A stretch of 64,000 bases of DNA from Ignavibacteriaceae bacterium (GCA_013388545.1 JACAFB010000047.1:1-64000); one strand, 5' to 3'; positions 37,323 to 47,122 are shown, numbered from the stretch's first letter. Program-made: numbers and translations. Notes: generated by a model from the sequence alone, not told the origin.

Positions 37323-39671
37323 ATGATAAGTTCTAAAATTGATTTTCTAACCAAATATAACGCATTATTGCAAAATTCAGTTCAATTAAACGCTAACTTT
37401 CCCGATGAATTATGTGAATATGTTGCAGGCGAATTTGAATTGGAAGCTGCTGCTATCTTTAAAGTAAGCGGGAACAATTTGTTTAAGTTAATTGGAAGGT
37501 CAGGTTCTGTAAAAAAAAGCTTCATTACCAATGAAAACTACACTTGCACTAATTGCAGAATTCTGAACGAAAATTTGCTGCATACTTTCAGCACTCAGAA
37601 TGAATGCGAAATAAAATTAACAGATGAAATACTTTCTGAATCCTGCAGTTTATTACAGATCAGCGAGTCAAATAATTTGTTGTTAAAAGTTTCGAAGAAA
37701 AGTGATTTCACACCAGCAGATATAGAAAATCTGAAAACTGTTTCATCAATGTGCGAATATCTTTTAAAGCTCTGGATGGGTGAAAGAATAAGCTTTGGAG
37801 AGTCTCTAAGCCAGATAATTGCTGAGTCAGCACATGAACTCCGGACACCGGTAAACAGCATAATTGGTTTCGCATCATTATTACTTGAGGAAAATTTAAC
37901 CGTCGCTCAATCTGAATATGTTAATACATTAAAAGAGAATGCTATAAATCATTTAGCTTTGATAAATGACCTTATCGACATTGCCAAAACAGATATTAAA
38001 ACTTCAAAGGATGTTCGCTCAAGCTTAAAGCTTAAAGAATTTATTGATGAAGTAATTAAAATAGTTCTTGAAAAAACCGGTCAACCGCCAATTGAATTTC
38101 TGGTTAATGTAGATAAAAAAATACCTCCCACATTAAAACTTGATGCACTAAAACTAAGGTATATTTTGTCTACAATATTTACAACCTCTATCAGGTTAAC
38201 TGATAAAGGAAAAATTACAGTATCTGTTTCATTACTTGATAAAAAAACCCTTCAGTTGAAAATCAGCGATACAGGGTCGGGAATACCATCTGCTCAACTC
38301 AAAGAAATTTTCAAACCATTTGCAATTATTGGGCTTGGAAATCCTAAAGTCGGAAATCTTACGGGGTTATGTTTAAACCTTGTTAAACGATATGTTGAAT
38401 TCATAGATGGGAAAATAGATGTTACCAGTGCGATAGGTAAAGGTACCACTTTCACTTTAACATTTACAATTGAACCGGTATCCGAAATTGAAGCCCAAAT
38501 TAGTGCGCTTCCCACTCCGGCAAAGAAAAATAAAATACTGGTTGTTGAAGATGATTATGCAACTTCAAAACTGCTAAGTAACTATTTAAATAAATGGGGT
38601 TATGAACCTGCTATCGTTAATTCTGCCGAGCAAACTCTGAAAATTATTGAAAAGGAAAATTTCCTCGCAATACTTATGGATATAGTTCTGCCTGATTCCA
38701 GCGGGTTTGAATTGTTAAAATTGTTAAGAGAAAATCCTGCCACAAAAAACACTCCAGTTATAGTTTGTTCTGTAGAAGCCGAGCAGCAAAAGGCATTCCT
38801 TATGGGTGCAGTTGAATATTTTGTTAAACCGGTTCAGTACAAATATCTTGTTGAAGTTTTGAATAGCTACAAACTAAAAAAAGATTCAAACATTTTAATT
38901 GTTGATGATGATGTTCCTACACTCAACCTGATTAAGCAGGCTGTTGAACAAGCCGGATTTAATACAATTGCCGAATCTGATTCTTTAAAAGTTTCTCAGT
39001 CACTTGAATCTATGACTCTTGATCTGGCAATTATTGATCTTGATATGCCTGAGGTAAATGGATTTGATCTGATAAAACAAATTAAAACAAAACCTCAGTT
39101 TAAAAAGCTGCCAGTAATAATTTATACCGGGAAAGAAACTTACCAGGAGGACCTCAAAAAAATTGATGGAATGTTTGAAGAGCTTCTGCATAAAAGCAGT
39201 TCGAATATCGAAGAGCTTTCTGAAACAATCAATTCGATGATTAATCGTTATGATGAACCATCAACTCCTGATGAAGTAAGTAAAAAGACTGACACTGTAA
39301 AAATTCTTCTTGTTGAAGATTACAAACATTCTCAAATAATCGTAACCAGACTGCTTAAGAAAAATAATTTTGATTCGATCGTGGTTGTTGAAAACGGACT
39401 TGAAGCACTTGAAGAAGTAAAGAAACACAAGTATGATATCATTTTAATGGATATGCAAATGCCGGTTATGAACGGATTTGAAGCAACTGAGAAAATAAGA
39501 ATGCTGAGGGAGTATAAAGACACTCCGATTATTGCTCTGACTGCATTCGCAATGAAAGGCGACAAAGAAAAATGTCTTGAAGCAGGAGCAACCGACTATA
39601 TTCCAAAACCAATTGACAGCCAGGAATTTATCGAAAAGGTTAAATTCTATACACAAAAAAAAGTTGAGTAA
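37323..39671 (+). CDS. Hybrid histidine kinase with three receiver domains, degenerate N-box
   Basis: 782 residues: N-terminal GAF-like sensor (about 1-150) with no membrane segment, so cytoplasmic; HisKA with H-box AESAHELRTPVNSIIGF near residue 175; HATPase-c to about 390; then three receivers starting ILVVEDDYA (about 400), ILIVDDDVP (about 525) and ILLVEDYKH (about 660), each with a phospho-acceptor Asp in MDI, IDL and MDM contexts. The G1 box DTGSGIP is present. The N-box asparagines that bind ATP-Mg are replaced (STIFTTSIRLT instead of xNLLxNAxKFT), suggesting weak or altered kinase activity. No output domain is present. Confidence 0.88.
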   Translation: MISSKIDFLTKYNALLQNSVQLNANFPDELCEYVAGEFELEAAAIFKVSGNNLFKLIGRSGSVKKSFITNENYTCTNCRILNENLLHTFSTQNECEIKLTDEILSESCSLLQISESNNLLLKVSKKSDFTPADIENLKTVSSMCEYLLKLWMGERISFGESLSQIIAESAHELRTPVNSIIGFASLLLEENLTVAQSEYVNTLKENAINHLALINDLIDIAKTDIKTSKDVRSSLKLKEFIDEVIKIVLEKTGQPPIEFLVNVDKKIPPTLKLDALKLRYILSTIFTTSIRLTDKGKITVSVSLLDKKTLQLKISDTGSGIPSAQLKEIFKPFAIIGLGNPKVGNLTGLCLNLVKRYVEFIDGKIDVTSAIGKGTTFTLTFTIEPVSEIEAQISALPTPAKKNKILVVEDDYATSKLLSNYLNKWGYEPAIVNSAEQTLKIIEKENFLAILMDIVLPDSSGFELLKLLRENPATKNTPVIVCSVEAEQQKAFLMGAVEYFVKPVQYKYLVEVLNSYKLKKDSNILIVDDDVPTLNLIKQAVEQAGFNTIAESDSLKVSQSLESMTLDLAIIDLDMPEVNGFDLIKQIKTKPQFKKLPVIIYTGKETYQEDLKKIDGMFEELLHKSSSNIEELSETINSMINRYDEPSTPDEVSKKTDTVKILLVEDYKHSQIIVTRLLKKNNFDSIVVVENGLEALEEVKKHKYDIILMDMQMPVMNGFEATEKIRMLREYKDTPIIALTAFAMKGDKEKCLEAGATDYIPKPIDSQEFIEKVKFYTQKKVE

Positions 39672-39716
39672 AAGATTTTACGGTATCGCAAATAACATAA
39701 TTTTCCCATATTTAAA

Positions 39717-41180
39717 ATGATCAGTGAAACCCCGCGAGTAAGATTTGCACCAAGCCCTACCGGATATTTGCACGTCGGCGGTTTGAGAACTGCTTTATTC
39801 AATTATCTCTTCGCTAAAAAAAATTCTGGTAAATTTATACTAAGAATCGAAGACACCGATAGAAGCCGCTACGTTGAAGGTGCTGTTGAAAATTTAATAA
39901 ATGCTTTGAAGTGGGCAGAATTACAATTTGATGAAGGTCCTGATATTGGCGGATCTTTCGGTCCTTATTTTCAATCACAAAGATTGGATATTTACCGGAA
40001 GCACGCTGATGAACTGCTTCAAAAAGGTAAAGCATATTATTGTTTCTGTTCGCCGGAAAGATTAAAAGCATTGAAAGAAGAACAGGAAAAACAAAAGCTG
40101 CCTCAGGCAAAATACGATAAACATTGTTTGAGTATTTCACCAGAAGAAATTGAAAATAAAATTAAAACCGGACAGCCTTTTGTAATCCGCTTGAATGTTG
40201 AGCCGGATCAGATTATTCAATTTGATGATATTGTACGGGGTCACGTTGAATTTGAAAGCAATAATGTTGATGATCAGGTATTGATTAAAAGCGATGGTTA
40301 CCCAACTTACCACCTTGCAAATGTTGTTGACGATCATTTAATGAAAATTACACATGTTATTCGGGGAGAAGAATGGTTATCATCAACTCCGAAACATGTT
40401 TTACTTTATGATGTCTTTGGCTGGGAACGTCCTTTGTTTGCACATCTGCCCCTTCTTCTTAATCCTGATAGATCAAAACTAAGTAAAAGACAAGGCGATG
40501 TTGCGGTTGAAGATTATCGAGATAAAGGATTTCTTAAGGAAGCTTTATTAAATTTTGTTGCTTTGCTGGGATGGAATGCTGGTGATGATCAGGAATTTTA
40601 TTACCTCGATGAATTGATTGAAAAATTTTCGCTGGATCGCGTTAATAAATCGGGCGCAGTGTTTGATTTACAGAAATTAAACTGGCTTAACGCTGAACAC
40701 TTAAGAAAGAAATCCAATTCTGAATTATTGCTGCTTCTTAAAGATGAAATTAGTAAATCACAATTTAAGGATAGATATTTCCCTGATGAGTATTTGCTTC
40801 GTGTGATTGAATCAATGAAAGAAAGAGTTTCGTTCGTTCGCGATTTAATAAATAATTGCAAATACTTTTACGAACCGCCTCAAGAATACGAGCAAAAAGC
40901 CATCGAAAAAAACTGGAAACCCGAAACTCCTGATCAGCTAAAAAAATTAGCTGAGGAATTTTCAAAACTGACCAATCCAACCAAAGAAGATTATGAAAAC
41001 TCTTTTATAAAAGTTTCTGAAGAGCTCGGAGTTGGAAAAGGAAAGATTATTCATCCGCTGCGGCTGGCAGTTTCGGGTCAAAGCACCGGACCGGGAATGT
41101 TTGATCTACTGTTTATTATCGGGAAAAATGAAGTTATAAAAAGAATTGTAACAGCAATTGAGAATATTAAACCTCTTTGA
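39717..41180 (+). CDS. gltX: Glutamyl-tRNA synthetase
   Basis: 487 residues, a class I aminoacyl-tRNA synthetase. HIGH-type motif PSPTGYLHVGG at residue 13, KMSKS-type motif KLSKRQGD near residue 258, and RIEDTDRSRYVEG confirm the Glu/Gln branch. It charges tRNA-Glu; the presence of a separate GlnS in this window suggests it need not mischarge tRNA-Gln. The C-terminal anticodon-binding helical domain is complete. It starts 45 bases after the hybrid kinase gene. Confidence 0.96.
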   Translation: MISETPRVRFAPSPTGYLHVGGLRTALFNYLFAKKNSGKFILRIEDTDRSRYVEGAVENLINALKWAELQFDEGPDIGGSFGPYFQSQRLDIYRKHADELLQKGKAYYCFCSPERLKALKEEQEKQKLPQAKYDKHCLSISPEEIENKIKTGQPFVIRLNVEPDQIIQFDDIVRGHVEFESNNVDDQVLIKSDGYPTYHLANVVDDHLMKITHVIRGEEWLSSTPKHVLLYDVFGWERPLFAHLPLLLNPDRSKLSKRQGDVAVEDYRDKGFLKEALLNFVALLGWNAGDDQEFYYLDELIEKFSLDRVNKSGAVFDLQKLNWLNAEHLRKKSNSELLLLLKDEISKSQFKDRYFPDEYLLRVIESMKERVSFVRDLINNCKYFYEPPQEYEQKAIEKNWKPETPDQLKKLAEEFSKLTNPTKEDYENSFIKVSEELGVGKGKIIHPLRLAVSGQSTGPGMFDLLFIIGKNEVIKRIVTAIENIKPL

Positions 41181-41203
41181 GTTTGACTTTAAGAAAATTT
41201 ATC

Positions 41204-41445
41204 TATTCCAGAGTTAAATAAGAGAAAGTTATTCCTAGAGAAAAACTTAGAGGTGTACCAATCAAAATATATTCTACGAATAGCTTACCGTCGTCACTTT
41301 TGATTTCAGCATACCTGAGTATTGATTTAGCCGTTATAAAAAAACAATCAGAGCAGATACATTCATCAGAACTGATGTCAAATTGATAAACCTTTCAAGG
41401 TAACCGATTATCTTTCAGGTTTGTGGTAAATTCATATAAACATTC
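41204..41445 (-). pseudogene. Remnant of a small integral-membrane protein (DUF3307-like C-terminus)
   Basis: One minus frame reads KIIGYLERFINLTSVLMN (continuing VSALIVF). A second reads ITAKSILRYAEIKSDDG (continuing KLFVEYILIGTPLSFSLG) and stops at 41204. Spliced together they make a membrane segment ending AKSILRY...EYxLIGTxLSF, the C-terminal pattern of DUF3307-type membrane proteins. At least one frameshift, in-frame stops upstream and no start show that the gene is dead. Confidence 0.55.
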
Positions 41446-41759
41446 CCTTCAAATTCAAATATCTTTGACTGAAGTGGTTTTATGACAAAACTAATTAAAA
41501 TGCCACTGAATTTTGTTAAAACAATTAATGAACTAAATAGAAACAGGATAAATAATAGTTATTTCCCAAAAATTCTTCCCAAAAGAATTCGCTTCGGTTC
41601 TTTAAAGTATATTTATGTTGATTGCTATTATAAATAAAACAGCTGTATGAGCAATTTGAGCGGCTATAATCCATATGTTATCATTGCAAAATCTTAATTT
41701 GACAACATCAATGTTATTACAGAATAAAATTTTGAATTCTTTACTTGTTTACTCAGAAT
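41446..41759. other. AT-rich intergenic region, nothing recognised
   Basis: About 310 bases between the membrane-protein remnant and glnS, with stops in all frames and no hairpin or repeat that stands out. Confidence 0.5.
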
Positions 41760-43466
41760 TTATTGCTTTAAACTTTTTGCCCAAGTATCTTTCAGAGTAA
41801 CAGTCCTGTTAAAAACTAATTTACTTTCTGTTGAATATTTTGAATCGACGCAGAAATATCCGTTTCTTTCGAACTGAAATCTGTCACCTGCTTTTGCGCT
41901 TTTTACAAATGGTTCTGCTTTAGCACCGCTTATTATTTCAAGTGAATTTTTATTTATCAGTTCCCTGTAATCTTTTTCTTTTTCGCCTGCAGGATCCTCC
42001 ACAATAAACAGTCTGTCGTAAAGTCTTGCTTCGATTTCAACCGACTGATCTGCAGAAACCCAGTGAATTGTTCCTTTAACTTTTTTAGTACTTTTGCCGC
42101 TTCCACTCTTTGAATCAGGATCAATAGAACAATATAGTTCAATCACTTCGCCCTTTTCATTTTTTATTACTTGATCGCACTTAATTATATAAGCGTAACG
42201 AAGTCTGACTTCACCACCGGGAACAAGCCTGTGATAACCTTTTGGTGGATTTTCCGAAAAGTCAGCCTGTTCAATATAAATCTCTTTCGTAAATGGAACT
42301 GTTCTTTTACCCATCGAAGGGTCTTCAGGATTATTTAAAGCTTCAAGCTCTTCAATTTTACCTTCATCAAAATTTGTAATAATTACTTTAAGAGGTTTTA
42401 ATACAACCATTACGCGCTGAGCACGTTTGTTCAGATCCTCTCTGATTGCGTATTCAAGCAGAGCAATATCTGTCATTGCATCACGTTTTGCGACTCCAAC
42501 TATTTCTGCAAAATTAATTATTGATTCAGGTGTAAAGCCTCTTCTGCGTAAACCGGAAATTGTAGGCATTCTGGGATCATCCCATCCATCAACGAATGAT
42601 TCCTGAACCAACTCCAAAAGTTTTCTTTTACTCATAACCGTGTAACTCAGATTTAATCTTGCAAATTCAATCTGCTGTGGATGATAAATTTCAAGTTCAT
42701 CAAGAAACCAATCATAAAGGGGGCGATGCACTTCAAACTCTAAAGTACAAATTGAATGTGTTATTCCCTCAATCGAGTCCTCGAGACCGTGTGCCCAATC
42801 ATAAGTTGGATAAATACACCAATCATCACCGGTGCGATGATGAGAAGAATGAATGATTCTGTACATCACAGGATCGCGCATCAACATATTTGGTGATGAC
42901 ATATCGATTTTTGCTCGTAGAACTTTTTCACCGTTTTTAAATTCACCTTTTCTCATTCGTTCAAATAAATCAAGATTTTCCTCTATCGAACGATTACGGA
43001 AAGGGCTTTCTTTGCCGGCTTCTGTTACTGTGCCCCGATGATCACGCATTTCATCAAGCTTCAAATCATCGACATAAGCTTTACCTTTTTTGATAAGTTT
43101 TACTGCCCATTCATACATCTGTTCAAAATAATCCGATGCGAATAAAATCCTGTTTTCAAAATCTGCCTTAAGCCATTTAACGTCTTCTATTATTGAATCA
43201 ACATATTCCTGCTCTTCTTTAGTAGGATTTGTATCATCAAAACGTAAATTAAATTTCCCGTTATAGTCCCGGGCAATTCCGTAATTAAGACAGATAGATT
43301 TTGCATGTCCGATATGAAGATAACCATTTGGTTCAGGGGGAAATCTTGTATGGACTCTTCCTCCCCATTTATTTATCTCGATGTCTTTATCGATTATCTC
43401 ATAAATAAAATTTTTAGGACGGTTTCCGTTCAATTTATTCTCAGTTGAATTAGTATTATCGCTCAT
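41760..43466 (-). CDS. glnS: Glutaminyl-tRNA synthetase
   Basis: About 568 residues from ATG at 43466 ([11 protein letters not shown]); upstream in-frame codons to 43517 read a hydrophobic, non-family leader and are probably not translated. HIGH motif [15 protein letters not shown] near residue 45, KMSKS-type VMSKRKL, and the C-terminal double beta-barrel ([20 protein letters not shown]) confirm GlnRS. It charges tRNA-Gln directly, so the tRNA-dependent amidation route is not required for glutamine. Monocistronic on the minus strand. Confidence 0.95.
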   Translation of the reverse strand: MSDNTNSTENKLNGNRPKNFIYEIIDKDIEINKWGGRVHTRFPPEPNGYLHIGHAKSICLNYGIARDYNGKFNLRFDDTNPTKEEQEYVDSIIEDVKWLKADFENRILFASDYFEQMYEWAVKLIKKGKAYVDDLKLDEMRDHRGTVTEAGKESPFRNRSIEENLDLFERMRKGEFKNGEKVLRAKIDMSSPNMLMRDPVMYRIIHSSHHRTGDDWCIYPTYDWAHGLEDSIEGITHSICTLEFEVHRPLYDWFLDELEIYHPQQIEFARLNLSYTVMSKRKLLELVQESFVDGWDDPRMPTISGLRRRGFTPESIINFAEIVGVAKRDAMTDIALLEYAIREDLNKRAQRVMVVLKPLKVIITNFDEGKIEELEALNNPEDPSMGKRTVPFTKEIYIEQADFSENPPKGYHRLVPGGEVRLRYAYIIKCDQVIKNEKGEVIELYCSIDPDSKSGSGKSTKKVKGTIHWVSADQSVEIEARLYDRLFIVEDPAGEKEKDYRELINKNSLEIISGAKAEPFVKSAKAGDRFQFERNGYFCVDSKYSTESKLVFNRTVTLKDTWAKSLKQ

Positions 43467-43518
43467 CAGATTCTCAGATTTTTGGTTCAAAAATAAGTAA
43501 TGAGATATGTAGTTCAAA

Positions 43519-43640
43519 AAGCGTTGGGATCAGAGTTCTTAAGCGCAGGGATGTAATTTTCATTTGTAGTCGAGATAAGAGAACACTCGTGGCTACGAAA
43601 CACAAGGAATAAATTCCTTAGAATCTCTTAATCAATTGAA
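43519..43640. repeat. Possible palindromic intergenic repeat element
   Basis: About 120 bases with nested inverted repeats: GTAGTCGAG against CTCGTGGCTAC (imperfect), and AAGGAATAAATTCCTT. GC-richer than the surrounding spacers. It looks like a small mobile or REP-like element, but no second copy is visible in this window. Confidence 0.3.
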
Positions 43641-43658
43641 AATTTCGGAAGAAAAATA

Positions 43659-43868
43659 TTATGTTCTTCCGGCGTACTTATAAATTGAAGTGACCTGAAC
43701 AAGGTGTTCAACCATAACTTTATCGAACTGATTCTTGATCTCTTTAAGGTCGGTAAAAACTTCTTTTATTTTATTGTCTTTTCCTTGATCATCAACTTCA
43801 CGGAGAATGATGGTGCCATCATCTTCAACTTCATAGTGGCCTTCAAAACCAAAGTAAGTCTTGCTCAT
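43659..43868 (-). CDS. Small hypothetical protein
   Basis: 69 residues, acidic and soluble (YFGFEGHYEVEDDGTIILRE...IYKYAGRT); no family recognised. An AAAGGA site lies about nine bases before the ATG. Only one base separates it from the upstream small gene, so the two are probably one operon. Function unknown. Confidence 0.6.
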   Translation of the reverse strand: MSKTYFGFEGHYEVEDDGTIILREVDDQGKDNKIKEVFTDLKEIKNQFDKVMVEHLVQVTSIYKYAGRT

Positions 43869-43869
43869 T

Positions 43870-44079
43870 TTATTTTCCTTTCAGCCAATCAAATTTAAGT
43901 TCTTCAGGCTCTTCAATTGGTTCAATGTATGAAATTTCAGGAATATGAAACTCCTCAACGAGATCATCTATTTCTTCCTGGGAATATTCATCAACATTTT
44001 CCCATTCGCTAAGGAGAATAACAACATCTCTGGATTTTTTGTTGTTTGATTTAGCTCTTTTTTTGGTTGTCTTCTTCAT
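43870..44079 (-). CDS. Small hypothetical protein, acidic
   Basis: 69 residues: a basic start (MKKTTKKRAKSNNKKSRD) followed by a hydrophobic strand and a strongly acidic end (EEPEELKFDWLKGK). AAGGAG lies about seven bases before the ATG. The basic-acidic layout resembles small nucleic-acid or protein-binding adaptors; no family is recognised. First of the two-gene unit. Confidence 0.6.
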   Translation of the reverse strand: MKKTTKKRAKSNNKKSRDVVILLSEWENVDEYSQEEIDDLVEEFHIPEISYIEPIEEPEELKFDWLKGK

Positions 44080-44273
44080 AGTAGCTCCTTATAGTTTATT
44101 CTCAGAATGAACAAGTACAATGCCAACGAAAAAAAGATTATTTTCGCAAGTTTTAATGAAACCATTTGTTTCAGCTTGAGAATTCTTTACATGCTTTTTT
44201 TTGAATTACCGAAATACCTGATTATTGTAAAGTGTGATTAATTTCATAAATTTAAGCCCGGAAAAAATAAAAA

Positions 44274-44362
44274 GCCGAAGTGGCGGAATTGGTAGACGCG
44301 CTGGACTCAAAATCCAGTGGGGCTCACACCTCGTGCCGGTTCGAGTCCGGCCTTCGGTACCA
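44274..44362 (+). tRNA. tRNA-Leu(CAA)
   Basis: An 89-base class II tRNA: GCCGAAG pairs with CTTCGGT, anticodon stem CTGGA/TCCAG with loop CTCAAAA (anticodon CAA, reads UUG), long variable arm, T-arm CCGGTTCGAGTCCGG, and an encoded 3' ACCA. Confidence 0.94.
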
Positions 44363-44364
44363 TT

Positions 44365-44390
44365 AGCCCACATTTGTGGGCTTTATTTTT
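44365..44390 (+). terminator. Rho-independent terminator of tRNA-Leu
   Basis: AGCCCAC pairs with GTGGGCT across ATTT, followed by TTATTTTT. It begins three bases after the tRNA CCA end. Confidence 0.85.
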
Positions 44391-44443
44391 AGTTTTTAAT
44401 AACCGTGTAAAGTTTTTGTAATTAATATTCTTTTTGTAACAAA

Positions 44444-45052
44444 TTGAAACCTGGTATAGATTTTCGCTCTCTAACTCTTATTATCTCCACCTCGTTAGTC
44501 GTTGGAATGGTATTTAATTATTTCAACCCTAAGGGCATTCCACTTGTGAGATCAGCGGCTAAGATTAACTGGGCAAGCGATTCAGTATTATACATTAATC
44601 AACCAAATTCTCAACTTCAAACAGATTCTTCTGTTATTGATGCTAAATCTGATGAGCCAAAAACAGTTAAGAATAGTTTAATTGATGAAGAAAAAAATGA
44701 TTTAAAAAAGGAAAAAGAATTCACTCCTTTACCGCCAAGAGCGATTACTTTAGCTCAGGCTTACAAGCTGTTTAATCAGAAAGTAATTTTCATCGATGCG
44801 AGAAATCGTGATGATTACGATAAGTCAAGAGTTAAGAATGCTTTAAGCTTACCCTTCTACGAATTTGACGGCTATAAAGATATACTAAAGAAAATTCCTC
44901 AGGATGAACTTATTGTGATTTATTGCAACGGACCAGAATGCGATTTGAGTGATATGCTTGCAGAGGAGCTTTACAAAATTGGCTATGGAAACATTCTTAT
45001 CTTTAAAGGTGGTTGGGAAGAATGGGAAAAAGCAGGTTATCCATATGAATAA
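44444..45052 (+). CDS. Membrane-anchored rhodanese-like protein
   Basis: 202 residues. A TTG start gives a single N-terminal membrane helix (LTLIISTSLVVGMVF), then a linker and a rhodanese domain from about residue 105: VIFIDARNRDDYDKSRVKNALSLP and the active-site loop YCNGPECDLSD with the catalytic Cys. It probably handles persulfide sulfur or thiosulfate on the periplasmic side of the inner membrane. It overlaps the next (MauE/DoxX) gene by eight bases. Confidence 0.85.
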   Translation: MKPGIDFRSLTLIISTSLVVGMVFNYFNPKGIPLVRSAAKINWASDSVLYINQPNSQLQTDSSVIDAKSDEPKTVKNSLIDEEKNDLKKEKEFTPLPPRAITLAQAYKLFNQKVIFIDARNRDDYDKSRVKNALSLPFYEFDGYKDILKKIPQDELIVIYCNGPECDLSDMLAEELYKIGYGNILIFKGGWEEWEKAGYPYE

Positions 45053-45488
45053 ATTATTAGCTAATGAATATTTCTTACTGATTATCCGAGTTGTACTGGG
45101 ATTTGTTTTCCTTTATGCCGGGGCATTGAAAATTTCAAATCCGGATGACTTTGCCAGATCAATAATGAACTATCAACTTTTACCGGTTCAGATTGTAAAT
45201 TTCTTTGCCATACTAATTCCGTGGCTTGAAATTTTTTGCAGTGTGCTTCTTATTGCAGGAGTTTCTGTCCGTGAAAATTCTCTGATTATTTCTGGTTTGC
45301 TTATTGTCTTTATTATTTTGATTTCGGTTAGTTTGTTCAGAGGATTAGATATAAGCTGTGGATGTTTTGGCAGCAGTTCTGCTTCTTCAATCGGAATTCA
45401 AAAACTGGCTGAAAATATTTTATTGTTGGCATTCGCACTTATCCTGATTGCAAATGATTCAAAATTATTTTCATTCAAAAATCGATAA
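45045..45488 (+). CDS. MauE/DoxX-like membrane protein with CGCFG motif
   Basis: 147 residues from ATG at 45045, inside the end of the rhodanese gene. Four membrane helices; VLGFVFLYAGALKISNPDDF is the MauE/DoxX family signature and ISCGCFGSSS supplies a conserved Cys pair. MauE-type proteins help form disulfides or reduce quinone in the membrane. With the overlapping rhodanese gene it suggests a redox or sulfur-transfer module. Ends nine bases before the convergent DnaE-like gene. Confidence 0.85.
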   Translation: MNKLLANEYFLLIIRVVLGFVFLYAGALKISNPDDFARSIMNYQLLPVQIVNFFAILIPWLEIFCSVLLIAGVSVRENSLIISGLLIVFIILISVSLFRGLDISCGCFGSSSASSIGIQKLAENILLLAFALILIANDSKLFSFKNR

Positions 45489-45496
45489 ATCAACTC

Positions 45497-47122
45497 TCAA
45501 GGTTTTTCAGACTTTCTGCTTTTTAATTTTGAATTTTTAATACTTTCAATCGTATCGCGTAATACTCCGAGCGACCGTTGACTAAGAATATCGATCTTAA
45601 TCAGTCCCAGATCTTCAATTGAGTACATATCCGGTTGTGTTATTATCAATCCCAATCCTTTATTTTTCGCATATTCAAGAGCAGTATAATTGGTAATTGG
45701 TTTTGGTGTAATCACCAAACCACCGGGATGAATACTTAAATGTCTGGGAAAATCGGCAATTCGGGAAGCAAGTCTTATAATACTTTTCCAGGGTTCAATT
45801 TCAAAATTAAGCGTTTTCGATTCCGGGAAAAGCGAAGAAATGTTCGGCAGATTTGCTGCATTAGTCCAGGGGATAAATTTACTGTATCGTGAAATTTCAT
45901 TATCACTAATGCCAAAAGCTTTTGCAGTTTCACGAAATGCAGATCTGGCTCTGAAGGTTACTGTTGTTGAAATCATAGCAACATTTTCATAACCGTATTT
46001 ATCAAAAATATATTTAATCATTTCATCTCTTTCTTTCCACGAAAAGTCAATATCAACATCGGGCGGAGTGCTTCGGCCTTTGTTAAGAAAGCGTTCGAAG
46101 TATAAATTGTGTTTTATGGGATCAACATCAGTTAGCCCGAGACAGTAAGAGACAATACTGTTTGCCGCCGAGCCTCTTCCAATTGTAACCATTCCCCTTC
46201 TGCGTGCTTCTTTTACAAGATCCCAAACTATAAGGACATAATCAACGAAACTCATTTCAGTTATAACGGATAATTCATACTCAAGCCTATTAATTTCAAC
46301 GTCTGTAACTTTTTTATATCGTTTGTGCAGACCTTCATATGCAATGTATCTTAATAATTCATATGCCGGGCTATTATCAGGCAACTCATACTTAGGGTAT
46401 TTGTATTCGCCGAGTTTAAGATCGACATTGCATTTATCCAATATTCTTTCAGCGCTGCTAATTGCTTCAGGAATTTTTCTGAAAATTATTTTCATTTCAT
46501 CAGGACTCTTGAAGTAGAATTCCTTATCCTGTAAATCTGATTCATTCAGTTCATCAATTGTGGAATTTAGTCTTATAGCACAAAGTAATTTGTGCAGTTC
46601 AAAATCATTTGGCTCAATGAAGAAAACAGGATTCGATGCAACGAAATTAAATCCGCGATTTACAGCGATCTGATATAATTTTCTTGCCTCAGTTTTATTC
46701 CGCTTTGTTACAACCAGTTCTATATAAAAATCGGGATAGGGTTCAATTGCTGAAATCAATTTTACTGATGAACTAATTACAATCAGGTTTTCAGGTTTGG
46801 ATTTTATTAAATCAATTAATGAAAAATCTTCGTTCAGTTTCCTGACGGTAATAATTTTACACAAATCAGAATATCCCTGGTTGTTTTTAGCAATAAGAAC
46901 AGCATTTATCTCTTCGGCGGATGGATCATCAATAACAGCACCTAAAACCGGTTTAATTCCTGCTTCGATCGCTCTTTTAGCAAAACGAATTAATCCATAC
47001 ATCCCGTTTTTATCTGTCAATGCAATACTCTTCAAATTATACGCAACGGCTTTCTCAACCAGGGCATCAATCGAAGCTGCTGATTCAAGCATAGTGTAAT
47101 ATGAATGAAGATGCAAATGCAT
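45497..47122 (-). CDS. Truncated DNA polymerase III alpha-like protein (PHP plus palm)
   Basis: 541 residues against about 1000-1150 for DnaE/DnaE2. It begins directly with the PHP domain (MHLHLHSYYTMLESA) and reaches the palm: TIGRGSAANSIVSYCLG, PPDVDIDFSW with two catalytic aspartates, and the third in IKIDILSQRSLG near residue 515. It stops 25 residues later with a lysine-rich tail (NSKLKSRKSEKP). Fingers, tandem HhH, OB and tau-binding parts are absent, and no coding remnant follows because a convergent gene ends nine bases away. It is either a shortened gene with a new role or an inactivated DnaE2. Confidence 0.8.
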   Translation of the reverse strand: MHLHLHSYYTMLESAASIDALVEKAVAYNLKSIALTDKNGMYGLIRFAKRAIEAGIKPVLGAVIDDPSAEEINAVLIAKNNQGYSDLCKIITVRKLNEDFSLIDLIKSKPENLIVISSSVKLISAIEPYPDFYIELVVTKRNKTEARKLYQIAVNRGFNFVASNPVFFIEPNDFELHKLLCAIRLNSTIDELNESDLQDKEFYFKSPDEMKIIFRKIPEAISSAERILDKCNVDLKLGEYKYPKYELPDNSPAYELLRYIAYEGLHKRYKKVTDVEINRLEYELSVITEMSFVDYVLIVWDLVKEARRRGMVTIGRGSAANSIVSYCLGLTDVDPIKHNLYFERFLNKGRSTPPDVDIDFSWKERDEMIKYIFDKYGYENVAMISTTVTFRARSAFRETAKAFGISDNEISRYSKFIPWTNAANLPNISSLFPESKTLNFEIEPWKSIIRLASRIADFPRHLSIHPGGLVITPKPITNYTALEYAKNKGLGLIITQPDMYSIEDLGLIKIDILSQRSLGVLRDTIESIKNSKLKSRKSEKP

